Source: JAPOUP01 sp965201085
Lineage (GTDB): Bacteria; Pseudomonadota; Alphaproteobacteria; Rhodobacterales; Rhodobacteraceae
Length of the DNA: 64,000 nt
Reading direction: 5' to 3'
NCBI GenBank assembly: GCA_965201085.1
Contig: CBDAVS010000016.1
Location: 124,001-188,000 of the forward strand
Each line of letters opens with the position of its first letter. The stretch's first letter is position 1. Below are positions 28,201 through 37,708 of the stretch, in pieces. The notes below the pieces were generated by a model. The model ran no database searches, was not told the origin of the DNA, and was given only the letters and a program-made list of their open reading frames with translations. The translations under genes and the position numbers were made by a program.

Positions 28201-28481
28201 TGGAAAGCGGTGCGCTTTGGTCCACATGGTGGATCTGGCTATGCTTCGCCATCGTTCTTGGTCTGCTCGAGATATTCGCGCCAGGATACCTCTTTTTAGG
28301 CTTCGCGGTCGGCGCTCTGGTGGTCTCGATCATTCTGCTCGGGTTCGGTTCTCAATTCTCGCTGCCGGCCCTGATCTTCGTCTTCGCCCTACTATCCCTG
28401 CTCGCCTGGCTGGTGCTTCGACGACTGTTTCTGCGGCGGGACGGTCGGGTGAAGACCTTCGATCGCGACATAAATGACTGA
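28197..28481 (+). CDS. Short NfeD-like membrane protein
   Basis: The 94-residue product has two to three hydrophobic helices (WWIWLCFAIVLGLLEIFAPGYLFLGFAVGALVVSIIL) and a short soluble tail. NfeD partners usually end in an OB-fold that binds the slipin. Here only about 35 residues follow the helices, so the OB domain is shortened or absent. The four-base overlap with qmcA indicates translational coupling. Confidence 0.85.
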   Translation: MMESGALWSTWWIWLCFAIVLGLLEIFAPGYLFLGFAVGALVVSIILLGFGSQFSLPALIFVFALLSLLAWLVLRRLFLRRDGRVKTFDRDIND

Positions 28482-28638
28482 ACCCCGACATTGCGATGTG
28501 TGCCTTGGTGCCGAGCACGATATGCTCAAGAAAGATTTCGATGGCCAAACACAACCACACCCATAGGTCAGGGCGCAGATCGAATGGGGCCAGAGTCAAG
28601 CGTTCAATAGATCGGGTCACCGCTCTGGAGACCGGGGG

Positions 28639-29532
28639 ATGGAGGATACGGTTTCTTCGGTGACGGTAGACGAAACGGCTGGGCCACCAGTATCGATCAG
28701 CCGCTTGCTGGAGATCGATGGCCTGATTGACAGCACAACCGTATTCGAACCGCTCAGAGGCGGTCGCAGCAATCGACTGTGGAAATTTACGCGTGACGGA
28801 CGCGATCTGGTCTGCAAGCTCTACACGAACCGCACGACACAACTATTTCCCAATGATCCCAAGGCCGAGAGGCTCGCCTTGCAGCACGTCTTGGGACAGG
28901 ATATCGGGCCAAACCCGGTGACGGTGATTGGTGGCAAGGGTGGTACCGCCTTGGTTTATGAATTCGTGAAAGGCCATCGATGGTGGGATGACACCGGTGC
29001 TGTGGGCGATTTGCTTGCCCGCCTGCACGCGATTCCTCCCCCCATGGGTCTACGCACAATCCCGATGGGATCGAGTGAGATAGTCGGCGTCGGCCAACGT
29101 ATGCTCACGGACTGTAGCGGTCTCGATGCGGAACAACTGTCCGACCTACGGCCAGAACCGCGGGACGCCCCCGGCGCGGTGCAGACGTTCCTTCATGGCG
29201 ACGTCGTACCGGGGAATCTAATCGTCTCTCCGCATGGGTTCCGTTTGATCGACTGGCAATGCGCAGCCCAAGGCGATCCGGTGGAAGACATCGCGATATT
29301 CCTCTCACCGGCCATGCACGCTCTTTATGGAAGCGCTCCGCTCTCGGAGGAAAGCAGAGATCTTTTCCTTGGTGCAACGGGCGATCCCGACCTTGCCGAC
29401 CGTTACCACACGCTCGCACCGGCGTTTCATTGGAGAATGGCGGCCTACTGCCTGTGGCGCTCGACGAAGGGGGAGGCCGACTATCTCGCCGGCTTCAGGC
29501 TTGAACGCGAAATGCTAGAATCCTTGCGCTAA
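28639..29532 (+). CDS. Aminoglycoside/choline kinase-like phosphotransferase
   Basis: The 297-residue protein-kinase-like fold (APH family) shows the N-lobe LRGGRSNRLWKFTRDGRDLVCKLY with an ATP-binding Lys, the catalytic loop FLHGDVVPGNLIV (Asp and Asn), and the metal-binding LIDWQCAAQGDPVEDIA. The substrate is unknown; relatives phosphorylate choline, homoserine or sugars. The last 18 bases overlap the convergent end of ubiB. Confidence 0.85.
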   Translation: MEDTVSSVTVDETAGPPVSISRLLEIDGLIDSTTVFEPLRGGRSNRLWKFTRDGRDLVCKLYTNRTTQLFPNDPKAERLALQHVLGQDIGPNPVTVIGGKGGTALVYEFVKGHRWWDDTGAVGDLLARLHAIPPPMGLRTIPMGSSEIVGVGQRMLTDCSGLDAEQLSDLRPEPRDAPGAVQTFLHGDVVPGNLIVSPHGFRLIDWQCAAQGDPVEDIAIFLSPAMHALYGSAPLSEESRDLFLGATGDPDLADRYHTLAPAFHWRMAAYCLWRSTKGEADYLAGFRLEREMLESLR

Positions 29533-31044
29533 CCATGCCCCCACCAGCGCAAGAGCCGCACCCAGCATCATCCAGGAGACGGCCCGACCCATCCGCCAAG
29601 GACTCTTTCTTGGTGGTGAAACCTTCCTCTGGATCAGGGCCGACTCGGCGAGTTCCGGCAACTTTGGCCCGATCCGGGCGATCACCCGCGCTGTTTTCGC
29701 AAAGTCCTTGAGAAGCGCTTTGGGCCCGAGATTCTCTTTGATATAGCTTTCGACGACAGGCTTCGCGACCTCCCACATGTTCACACGCGAATCGAGCGAG
29801 CGGGCCACCCCTTCAACAACAACCATCGTCCGTTGCAGTAGAATCAATTCGGTCCGTGTTTCCATCCCAAAACGTTCGGTCACCTCGAACAGATGGATTA
29901 GCAGGCGAGCCATTGAGAGACGGGCCGCATCAAGGCCGAATATCGGCTCTCCGACCGCGCGCAGCGCTTGGGCGAAATCGTCGATATCCTTGTCCGGTGG
30001 CACGTAGCCCGCCTCGAAATGCACCTCCGCGACGCGACGGTAGTCCTTGCGGATGAACCCGTAGAGTATCTCGGCGTAGACCCGGCGGGTATATTCGTCG
30101 ATTCGACCCATGATGCCGAAATCGAGCGCGACCAGATCTCCGTTGGCGGCGATCTTGAGGTTGCCGTGGTGCATATCGGCGTGGAAGTAACCGTCGCGCA
30201 GAGCGTGGTTGAGAAAGAGGGTCAGGACCCGTTTCGCCAGGGCTGGCCTGTCGTGATCCGCAGCGTTTATGGCCGTCAGGTCGTGCGCGGGTATCCCATC
30301 CACCCAGCCAAGGGTCAGGACTCTGCGAGCCGATAGGAACCATTCAACCTTAGGCACCTGAAACCCGGGGTCCCGATCCGTGTTGGTGGCGAATTCCGCG
30401 GCCGACGAGGCTTCGATCCGCAGGTCGAGTTCCCTCCCCACAACACGTTCGAAATGTGCGATGAGATCATGCGGACGCAGACGGCGGGACGCCGGTGAAA
30501 GGAATTCGATGGCATCGGCGGCGAAATAGAACGCATCGACATCTCTCCGGCACGCCAGGTCGACACCGGGCCGAAGTACCTTAACCGCCACCTCCCGCCC
30601 GGTATCGGCAAGACGGGCCCGGTGCACCTGTGCGATGGACGCTGCCGCCACGGGATCGCTGAAATCCATGAACAGGTCCTCGATGGGATGACCGAGTTCA
30701 TGGGCGATGGTCGCTTTCGCTTCATCGGTCGGAAACGGCGGAAGCCGGTCCTGAAGCACACGCAGTTCGCGGGCCAGATCCGCGCCGACCACATCGGGTC
30801 GTGTCGAGGCGATCTGGCCGAATTTGATGAAAGCCGGTCCGAGTGCGGTCAGGGCCCGCGTCAGCGGTGGCTGCGAAATATCCCCACGGTATCCAAGCCA
30901 TCGAAAGGGCCAACCCAACGAACGCGCCGCCCAGCGCAGCGCCAGCGGTGCGTCAAAGGCGTCAAGCACCGAATCCATCGCGCCGGTGCGCTTCAGTGTG
31001 GCTACAATCCGCACCAGTCGCAGGATGTTATGCGGTCCTTTCAA
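29515..31044 (-). CDS. ubiB: UbiB/ABC1-family atypical kinase for ubiquinone synthesis
   Basis: The 509-residue UbiB is membrane-bound and needed for ubiquinone biosynthesis, possibly by extracting lipid intermediates by means of its ATPase activity. Visible are KFGQIASTRPDVV (KxGQ motif), the Ala-rich loop AAASIAQVHRARL, VAVKVLRPGV, FHADMHHGNLKI and LVALDFGIMGRID. Two C-terminal hydrophobic helices surround WMLGAALALVGAWL. It starts with TTG at 31044 (MKGPHNILRLVRI). Only one base separates it from the ubiE stop, so the two are one operon. Confidence 0.95.
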   Translation of the reverse strand: MKGPHNILRLVRIVATLKRTGAMDSVLDAFDAPLALRWAARSLGWPFRWLGYRGDISQPPLTRALTALGPAFIKFGQIASTRPDVVGADLARELRVLQDRLPPFPTDEAKATIAHELGHPIEDLFMDFSDPVAAASIAQVHRARLADTGREVAVKVLRPGVDLACRRDVDAFYFAADAIEFLSPASRRLRPHDLIAHFERVVGRELDLRIEASSAAEFATNTDRDPGFQVPKVEWFLSARRVLTLGWVDGIPAHDLTAINAADHDRPALAKRVLTLFLNHALRDGYFHADMHHGNLKIAANGDLVALDFGIMGRIDEYTRRVYAEILYGFIRKDYRRVAEVHFEAGYVPPDKDIDDFAQALRAVGEPIFGLDAARLSMARLLIHLFEVTERFGMETRTELILLQRTMVVVEGVARSLDSRVNMWEVAKPVVESYIKENLGPKALLKDFAKTARVIARIGPKLPELAESALIQRKVSPPRKSPWRMGRAVSWMMLGAALALVGAWLAQGF

Positions 31045-31045
31045 T

Positions 31046-31798
31046 TCAGAGTTTCCAGCCCGAATGCAGCACCACCACGCCCATGCTCAGATTACGATAT
31101 TTCACGCGATCAAATCCAGCGGTGCGGATCATGTCGGCAAAGGAGTCCTGATCCGGAAACCGCCGGATTGATTCCACAAGATAGCGATAGCTGGCCCGGT
31201 CGTTGACGATAAGCCGGCCCATGGCCGGAATCACGTTGAAGGAATAGGCATCGTACAGCGCGCGCAGACCCGAATGCCGAACATGGCTGAATTCAAGGAT
31301 CATCAGCCGTCCACCGGTGCGCAGCACCCGGAACGCCTCATCCAGCGCGACGGTCGGTCGGGTGACGTTCCGGATCCCGAAACCGATCGTACATAGATCG
31401 AAACTACCGTCATCGAATGGCAGCGCCATGGCGTCTCCAACAACCCAGTCCAGCCGGTCAGCGAGTCGTTTCGCCTTCGCTCGCCTGCGTCCCGAGGCCA
31501 GCATCCCTTCGTTCATGTCGCAGACAACAGCGCTGGCCATCGGTGCGCGTCTCAGAAATCGGAGAGCGATATCCCCGGTCCCGCCAGCTACGTCAATCAA
31601 GCGCTGACCGTTCCGCGGCGCGAGCCAGTCCACCATAGAGGCCTTCCATGCCCGATGAATACCGGCGGACATCAGATCGTTCATAAGGTCGTATCTTGAC
31701 GCGACGGATGTGAACACGTCCTGCACGCGACCCGCCTTTTCGGCCTCCGGAATGGTTTCGCATCCGAAATGCGTGGCTTTTTCATTCGTTTCAGTCAT
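31046..31798 (-). CDS. ubiE: Ubiquinone/menaquinone C-methyltransferase
   Basis: SAM-dependent C-methylation in ubiquinone biosynthesis. The 250-residue product has HFGCETIPEAEKAGRVQDVF, FTSVASRYDLMNDLMSAGIHRAWK (UbiE signature), LIDVAGGTGDIALRFL (SAM motif I), CTIGFGIRNVTRPTVALDEAFRVLRTGGRLMILEFS and KYRNLSMGVVVLHSGWKL at the end. I start at MTETNEKATHF (31798); the longer frame runs into the divergent mutM region. It is the first gene of the ubiE-ubiB operon. Confidence 0.95.
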   Translation of the reverse strand: MTETNEKATHFGCETIPEAEKAGRVQDVFTSVASRYDLMNDLMSAGIHRAWKASMVDWLAPRNGQRLIDVAGGTGDIALRFLRRAPMASAVVCDMNEGMLASGRRRAKAKRLADRLDWVVGDAMALPFDDGSFDLCTIGFGIRNVTRPTVALDEAFRVLRTGGRLMILEFSHVRHSGLRALYDAYSFNVIPAMGRLIVNDRASYRYLVESIRRFPDQDSFADMIRTAGFDRVKYRNLSMGVVVLHSGWKL

Positions 31799-31882
31799 TG
31801 AATCTTGTCCTTCGAACGAATTCACCCATCTATAGCGCACCAGGAATATGCTGCAATCCACTGGAAGTTTAGGGAGAACGTT

Positions 31883-32734
31883 TTGCCGGAACTACCTGAG
31901 GTTGAAACCGTCCGCAGGGGCCTTCAGCCGGTGATGGAAGCCAGCACCATCACCCGCGTCGACGTGCGGCGCTCCGGTCTGCGATGGCCATTTCCCGACC
32001 GGATGGCAACTCGGCTTGAAGGACAGCGCGTGGAGCGTCTTCGACGTCGATCGAAATACATCCTGATCGATCTTAGCTCGGAAGAGACCGTGATCATCCA
32101 TCTGGGAATGTCGGGACGAATTCTGGTCTCGGGTGGTTCTCCAGGACGCTACCACCATGGTGGATCGGCGGACGCACGGCACGACCACGTCGTGCTGTAC
32201 ATGACGGACAAAGCGACGGTGACCTTCAACGATGCCCGACGGTTCGGGATGATGGATCTGGCCTCGTCGGAGTCGCTGGAAAAGCATCGTCTGCTCGTTG
32301 GGCTCGGTCCTGAACCGCTCGGAAACAGCTTTCACGAAGACTTCCTGATAGCGCGTCTTAGGGGAAAGACCGCCTCCATAAAGTCCGCGCTCCTCGACCA
32401 GAGACTCGTCGCAGGACTTGGGAACATTTATGTCTGCGAAGCGCTCCATCGCGGGGGAATCTCCCCGGTGCGCAAAGCTGGCCAGCTATTCTCCACGCAG
32501 ATCAATGCGCTGGTTCCGGCAATCCGGAAGGTGCTGAACGAAGCGATAGAGGCGGGAGGGTCCAGCTTGCGCGATTTCCGCCATTCCGATGGTCAGCTCG
32601 GATATTTCCAGCACTCTTTCAGCGTCTACGGGCGGGAGGGACAACCCTGCCGAAGGTCCGGATGCGGAGGCACCGTGACCCGTATCGTCCAGGCCGGTCG
32701 ATCAACCTTTTATTGTCCGGACTGCCAAAGATAG
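31883..32734 (+). CDS. mutM: Formamidopyrimidine-DNA glycosylase, TTG start
   Basis: The enzyme excises 8-oxoguanine and formamidopyrimidines; Pro2 is the Schiff-base nucleophile, so the start must be the codon before PELPEVETVRRG. That codon is TTG at 31883, preceded by AGGGAGAA. The frame open from 31805 cannot be the true start, because it would bury the catalytic proline. Also present are KYILIDL with the catalytic Lys region, the HLGMSGRI segment, LDQRLVAGLGNIYVCEALHRGGISP (helix-two-turn-helix) and a C-terminal zinc finger CRRSGCGG...YCPDC. About 283 residues. Confidence 0.95.
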   Translation: MPELPEVETVRRGLQPVMEASTITRVDVRRSGLRWPFPDRMATRLEGQRVERLRRRSKYILIDLSSEETVIIHLGMSGRILVSGGSPGRYHHGGSADARHDHVVLYMTDKATVTFNDARRFGMMDLASSESLEKHRLLVGLGPEPLGNSFHEDFLIARLRGKTASIKSALLDQRLVAGLGNIYVCEALHRGGISPVRKAGQLFSTQINALVPAIRKVLNEAIEAGGSSLRDFRHSDGQLGYFQHSFSVYGREGQPCRRSGCGGTVTRIVQAGRSTFYCPDCQR

Positions 32735-32796
32735 CTTGATCCGCAAGGCGCGAATGATATGGATGCAATTCGACCGGAACAATCACGGGCAGGATC

Positions 32797-33573
32797 ATGG
32801 CCTTCAAGACTCTCATCGTCGAAGTCGAAGACCACATCTCACTTATCAGGCTAAACCGGCCGGACGCGCTCAACGCGCTCAACTCGGAACTTCTTGAAGA
32901 ACTCGCGGCGGCGCTGCGCCAGGCCAACGAGAATGACAAGATCCGCGTAATCGTGATTGCAGGATCGGAAAAGGCTTTTGCGGCGGGCGCCGACATCAAG
33001 GAGATGTCCGGCAAGACCTTCGTGGAGGTTGCCTCCGAAGACATGTTCGGACAGATTCACGCGGAGTTCGAGCGCGTGCGCAAGCCTGTCATCGCGGCTG
33101 TTTCGGGCTTCGCGCTGGGCGGCGGTTGCGAACTGGCGATGATGTGCGATTTCATCATCGCGTCCGACACCGCGAAATTCGGTCAACCGGAGATCAATCT
33201 CGGCGTGATGCCGGGTATCGGAGGATCGCAGCGTTTGACACGCTTGGTGGGCAAGTCGAAGTCGATGGATATGAACCTTACCGGTCGCTTTATGGATGCG
33301 GCGGAGGCCGAGAGGTCCGGGCTGGTCAGCCGCGTGGTGCCGGCCAAAAAACTGATGGATGAGACGATGGCGGCCGCGCAGCGGATATCGGAGAAATCCA
33401 TGCTCTCCGTCAGGGCGGTCAAGGAGGCGGTCAACCGCAGCTACGAGACCACGTTGCGGGAGGGCCTTCTTATGGAGCGACGGCTGTTCCAAAGCCTGTT
33501 CGCGACCGAGGATCAGAAGGAAGGCATGGCGGCGTTTCTCGCGAAACGCGAACCCCAGTTCCGCGATAGGTAG
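32797..33573 (+). CDS. Enoyl-CoA hydratase
   Basis: This crotonase-family enzyme hydrates trans-2-enoyl-CoA in fatty acid or amino acid oxidation. The 258-residue product has FAAGADIKEM (first oxyanion-hole segment), AVSGFALGGGCELAMMCDFIIA, and FGQPEINLGVMPGIGGSQRLTRLVG with both catalytic Glu positions. Position between mutM and rpsT/dnaA is usual for alphaproteobacteria; here an IS island of about 6 kb has entered between it and rpsT. Confidence 0.93.
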   Translation: MAFKTLIVEVEDHISLIRLNRPDALNALNSELLEELAAALRQANENDKIRVIVIAGSEKAFAAGADIKEMSGKTFVEVASEDMFGQIHAEFERVRKPVIAAVSGFALGGGCELAMMCDFIIASDTAKFGQPEINLGVMPGIGGSQRLTRLVGKSKSMDMNLTGRFMDAAEAERSGLVSRVVPAKKLMDETMAAAQRISEKSMLSVRAVKEAVNRSYETTLREGLLMERRLFQSLFATEDQKEGMAAFLAKREPQFRDR

Positions 33574-33586
33574 AGGTGTCGCGTTA

Positions 33587-33910
33587 GGGCCCGTTGATAT
33601 TCACCTCGCGACTATCACGGCGGCGTCCGCGGGAACCGTCGCCCGGAAGCCCGGTCCCGTCCCGTCACAGCGGGTGGCGACGGCCCGGCACTCCCCGATC
33701 CTCGCGAAACGGTTCCCGATCCGCCGCCGCCATCCATACATCCCTTCGCCGTGCACACGCATCTCCTTCCGGTTCCCGCGGGACGGAATCACCGCCTCCG
33801 CCCCGCGCCCGCCGGGTCCGCGTCGAAGGCCCCGTCGCCGACGGGCGCGCCGGAAGACCGGCCCTCCATCGGCTCCGGCAGCCCCCGCGGGTCGCGCTAC
33901 CGACCCGGAG
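33587..33910 (-). mobile_element. Fragment of a second IS5-type (IS427-like) element
   Basis: The terminal sequence GGGCCCGTTGATATTCACC begins just after the enoyl-CoA hydratase stop. On the minus strand the codons ending there read GEGMYGWRRRIGNRFARIGECRAVATRC and then TVPADAAVIVAR. This is the C-terminal block of IS427-group transposases (usually RxENxFxRxKxxRxxATRY). It is only about 320 bp, and the rest was replaced by the next IS5 copy. Confidence 0.65.
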
Positions 33911-33921
33911 GCACCACGGTG

Positions 33922-34624
33922 TTCACGGGATGCCGGTGGCGCGCGTTACCCTATGGATATCCACCGTTTTCCACCGACCGGAACTATTTTTACGCATGGC
34001 GGCGGAGCGGGCTCCTGGAGCGTCTCGTGCATCGTCTCCGGGACCTCGCGCGGCGGTGTTCGGGGCGCTCCGCGGAGCCGACCGCCGCCCCGGTCGACAG
34101 CCAGTCGGTGAAGACCACGGAGAGCGGCGGGCCCCGCGGCCACCACGCCGGCAGGAAGGTGAAGGGGAGGAAAAGGCACCTGATCGTGGACGCCGACGGC
34201 ACACCGATCGTCATGACGGTTCACACCGCCGACATCCAGGACCGGGACGGGGCGCCGGACCTGATCGCGGAGCTGCTGGAGACGGTGCCCACGGTGTGTA
34301 GGCTGTTCGCCGACGGTGGCCACCCGGGTCCGAAGCTGCGGGAGCGGCCTGGGGGGATGGGGTTGCCGGACGTGATCGGGACCGTCGAAAAACCGAAGAA
34401 TGTCAAAGGGTTCACGGTTCCCTGCCGCCGGTGGGTCGTGGAGCGGACCTTCGCCTGGATGGGCCGGTGCCGCCGCCTGTCGAAAGATTACGAAAGGCTC
34501 AGCGAGAACTCGCTGGCATGGGCGCAGCTGGCCGCCTGCCGGTTCCTGCTCAGGCGGGTGGCGAGGGCGTCAACTCCATGAAAAACAATAGTTTAATTAT
34601 ATCAGTGACTTATGATTAAAACTC
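33922..34624 (+). mobile_element. IS5-family copy 2, lacks 5' third, carries the full transposase C-terminus
   Basis: Similarity to copies 1 and 4 starts abruptly at the segment encoding TGCRWRALPYGYPPF. It continues through KGRKRHLIVDADGTP, GFTVPCRRWVVERTFAWMGRCRRLSKDYERL to the natural end LAACRFLLRRVARASTP. The right terminal repeat is slightly mutated (TTAAAACTC for TTCAAACTC). This copy shows what the undamaged C-terminus of the family looks like. Confidence 0.75.
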
Positions 34625-35054
34625 TGAGGACGGGGACGGGGATAAGGGACCGCAGGCCCGACGCCGCCGGTGACCTGCGCGGATGCCTCGCCTTCGACGC
34701 GATGACCGCGTTCCGGGTCCGGGACCTCCAGCTTCCGGCGCGGGAGAGCCCCGACAGCCCGGCGGAGCGGCACGTAAGCCCGGAAAGCGTCGGGGCGGTG
34801 GTCATCCACGCCGCGTACGGGCGCGTCATCGGCCAGAGGGCGCCGCCGGAGCCGGACAGGACCGTGGCGCGCCACCTCACGCCCGTCGCCGGCTTCGCCG
34901 GGTTCCGCCCGACGAAGCGCCGGCCCCTGCCCGGAACCCGGAAGCCATGGCAGGGCCTGCGCATCCTCAACGTCGCGGAAACCCATGCCAGGGCCATACG
35001 GGCCCGGACGGAGCGGAGAAGGGAATGAGCCGGTCACGTATGTGGTAGTGACAG
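34625..35054 (+). mobile_element. IS4-family 3' fragment
   Basis: The open frame reads GIRDRRPDAAGDLRGCLAFDAMTAFRVRDLQLPAR and ends RRPLPGTRKPWQGLRILNVAETHARAIRA, the Tn5-type C-terminal region of IS4 transposases. It is clearly the same family as the 1.8-2.6 kb chimera. The terminal GTGGTAGTGACAG repeat is present, and the 5' two-thirds are lost at the junction with IS5 copy 2. It is sandwiched between two partial IS5 copies. Confidence 0.7.
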
Positions 35055-35669
35055 GTCCGGGGCGCTCCGCGGAGCCGGCCGCCGCCCCGGTCGACAGCCG
35101 GTCGGTGAGGACCACGGAGAGCGGCGGTCCCCGCGGCCACCACGCCGGCAGGAAGGTGAAGGGGAGGAAAAGGCACCTGATCGTGGACGCCGGCGGCACA
35201 CCGGTCGTCATGACGGTTCACACCGCCGACATCCAGGACCGGGACGGCGCACCGGACCTGACCGCGGAGCCGCCGGAGACGGTGCCCACGGTGTGTGGGC
35301 CGTTCGCCGACGGTGGCCTCCCGGGTCCGAAGCTGCGGGAGCGGCCTGGGGGGATGGGGTTGCCGAACGTGATCGGGACCGTCGAAAGACCGGAGAATGT
35401 CAAAGGGTTCACGGTTCCCTGCCGCCGATGGGCCGTGGAGCGGACCTTCGCCTGGATGGGTCGGTACCGCCGCCTGTCGAAGGACTGCGGGCACCTCTGC
35501 GGGAACCCGCCGGCATCCGGGGTGAGGCATCACGCGCCACCGGTTCGGGCGTGAGTGAGGCACGAACGAACGCTGGCCGCCCGCCAGTTCCCGCCCAGGC
35601 GGGTGGCGAAGGCGTCAACTCCATGAAAAACAATAGTTTAATCATATCAGTGACTTATGATTCAAACTC
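35055..35669 (+). mobile_element. IS5-family copy 3, 3' part
   Basis: Similarity to the other copies begins at codons for GRSAEPAAAPVDSRSV and runs to the right terminal repeat ending TTCAAACTC. The transposase end carries the same altered tail (LASGVRHHAPPVRA-like) as copy 4, so copies 3 and 4 share a recent ancestor. It is fused at its left to the IS4 fragment and at its right touches copy 4 across the 3-bp duplication. Confidence 0.75.
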
Positions 35670-35672
35670 TTA

Positions 35673-36677
35673 GAGTTTGTTCCATAAGTTGAGTGGTCCC
35701 GCAGGATGTGGCATTCCGGTTGGTGAACGCACCCAGATACGGAGAGAGCCATGCCCTGGAGCAGGACCACCCAACAGCTCCATAAGCGCCCGGACGACCA
35801 CAGTCAAAACGATCTGACCGACGCCGGATGGACCGTCATCGGGCCGATGCCGCCGAAGCGGGGAAGGATGGGACGGCCGCGCGGGGTCGACCTTCGGTCG
35901 GTGTCCGGCGCGGGCCGGTATATCCTGTCCACGGGATGCCGGTGGCGCGCGTCACCCTCTGGATATCCACCGTTTTCCACCGACCGGAACCATTTTCACC
36001 CATGGCGGCGGAGCGGGCTCCTGGCGCGTCTCGTGCATCGTCTCCGGGACCTCGCGCGGCGGTGTTCGGGGCGCTCCGCGGAGCCGACCGCCGCCCCGGT
36101 CGACAGCCGGTCGGTGAAGACCACGGAGAGCGGCGGGCCCGCGGCCACCACGCCGGCAGGAAGGTGAAGGGGAGGAAAAGGCACCTGATCGTGGACGCCG
36201 ACGGCACACCGGTCGTCATGACGGTTCACACCGCCGACATCCAGGACCGGGACGGCGCGCCGGACCTGATCGCGGAGCCGCTGGAGACGGTGCCCACGGT
36301 GTGTAAGCCGTTCGCCGACGGTGGCCACCCGGGTCCGAAGCCGCGGGAGCGGCCTGGGGGGATGGGGTTGCCGGACGTGATCAGGATCGTCGGAAAACCG
36401 AAGGATGTCAAAGGTTTCACTGTTCCCTGCCGCCGGTGGGTCGTGGAGCGGACCTTCGCCTGGATGGGCCGGTGCCGCCGCCTGTCGAAAGACTACGAGC
36501 GCCTCTGCGGGAACTCGCTGGCATCCGGGGTGAGGCATCACGCGCCACCGGTCCGGGCGTGAGTGAGGCACGAACGAACGCTGGCCGCCTGCCGGTTCCT
36601 GCCCAGGCGGGTGGCGGGGGCGTCAACTCCATGAAAAACAACAGTTTAATTATATCAGTGACTTATGATTCAAACTC
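35673..36677 (+). mobile_element. IS5-family copy 4, complete ends, transposase frameshifted
   Basis: The 1005-bp copy has both terminal repeats and is flanked by TTA on each side (35670-35672 and 36678-36680), so it inserted exactly at the right tip of copy 3. Its transposase starts at 35751 (MPWSRTTQQLHKRPDD). At about 36137 it shifts frame, because GGGCCCC of the other copies is GGGCCC here, and the downstream frame runs to 36562. It is the longest copy. Confidence 0.88.
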
Positions 36678-36711
36678 TTACATTGGGGAAAGTTGAAGGA
36701 GGGTGATTTGA

Positions 36712-37689
36712 ATGTGTGGCAAGGGACCGGGGAAAGCGTTCATGAAGGGACTCACGATAGTCGATCTGGTCGAGATGTTCCCGGCCGAGGGAAAGGCGCG
36801 TGAGTGGTTGGAAGGCGTCATATGGCCGGATGGCAGGGTATGCCCGACCTGCGGAAGCGGCCGGACCTGCGATGCCTCCCATGCGAAGATGCCTTACTGG
36901 TGTTCGGACTGCCGGTCGTATTTCAGCGTTCGCAAGGGGACTTTGCCTGAAGCTTCCAAGCTGTCGTTCCGCAAGTGGGTGTATGCGATATATCTCCATA
37001 TGACCTCGCTGGAAGGCGTGTCGTCCATGAAGCCGCACAGGGACATAGGCGTGACACAGAAGACGGCGTGGTTCATGCTGCAGCGCATCAGGGAAGCGTT
37101 TCGGCGGGATGACGGCGACGAGCCCCCGTTCACCGGTCCGGTTGAAGCTGACGAGGCCTATTTCGGCGGTAGGGAGAGGAACAGGCACGCGAGCGGGAAG
37201 CTCAACGCCGGGCGCGGTACGGTTGGCAAGACCGCCGTGGTAGGCGCGAAGGACAGGGAGACAGACCAGGTAGCGGCGAAGGTTGTGACGGATACCGGGG
37301 CGAAGACGCTTCAGGGCTTCGTCGAGGATCATACCGATCCGACGGCACAGGTATACACCGACGGCGCCAGCGCCTACGTGGGCATCCGGCGAAAGCACGG
37401 AAGCGTTAGCCACAGCGCCGGGGAATACGTGCGGGAGCGGGCCCACACCAACGGCATGGAGTCGTTCCGGGCGATGCTCAAAAGCGCCCACAAGGGCACC
37501 TTCCGCAAGTTCAGCCCCAGGCACCTTCAACGATATGTCAGCGAATTCTCCGGTCGCCACAACGTGCGGCTTACGGACGCCATCGCGCAGATGGTGCGTA
37601 CTGCCGACGCGATGCGGGGCAAGCGGTTGCGATACAGGGACCTTGTCGCCGGCAACGGACTCCCGTCCGGCGCCGGATTGATCGCGTGA
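36712..37689 (+). CDS. IS1595-family transposase (ISXO2-like)
   Basis: The 325-residue transposase has an N-terminal zinc ribbon (CPTCGSGRTCDAS...YWCSDC) and KGTLPEASKLSFRKWVYAIYLH. The ISXO2-like DDE domain gives VEADEAYFGG (first Asp with the following Glu), YTDGASAY (second Asp) and RAHTNGMESFRAMLKSAHKGTF with the late Asn-Glu. A strong AGGAGGG stands before the ATG. It appears intact. It is clearly related to, but not a copy of, the transposase at 52.2-53.2 kb. Confidence 0.92.
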   Translation: MCGKGPGKAFMKGLTIVDLVEMFPAEGKAREWLEGVIWPDGRVCPTCGSGRTCDASHAKMPYWCSDCRSYFSVRKGTLPEASKLSFRKWVYAIYLHMTSLEGVSSMKPHRDIGVTQKTAWFMLQRIREAFRRDDGDEPPFTGPVEADEAYFGGRERNRHASGKLNAGRGTVGKTAVVGAKDRETDQVAAKVVTDTGAKTLQGFVEDHTDPTAQVYTDGASAYVGIRRKHGSVSHSAGEYVRERAHTNGMESFRAMLKSAHKGTFRKFSPRHLQRYVSEFSGRHNVRLTDAIAQMVRTADAMRGKRLRYRDLVAGNGLPSGAGLIA

Positions 37690-37708
37690 AGGAACGTGCG
37701 GGGAGGAC

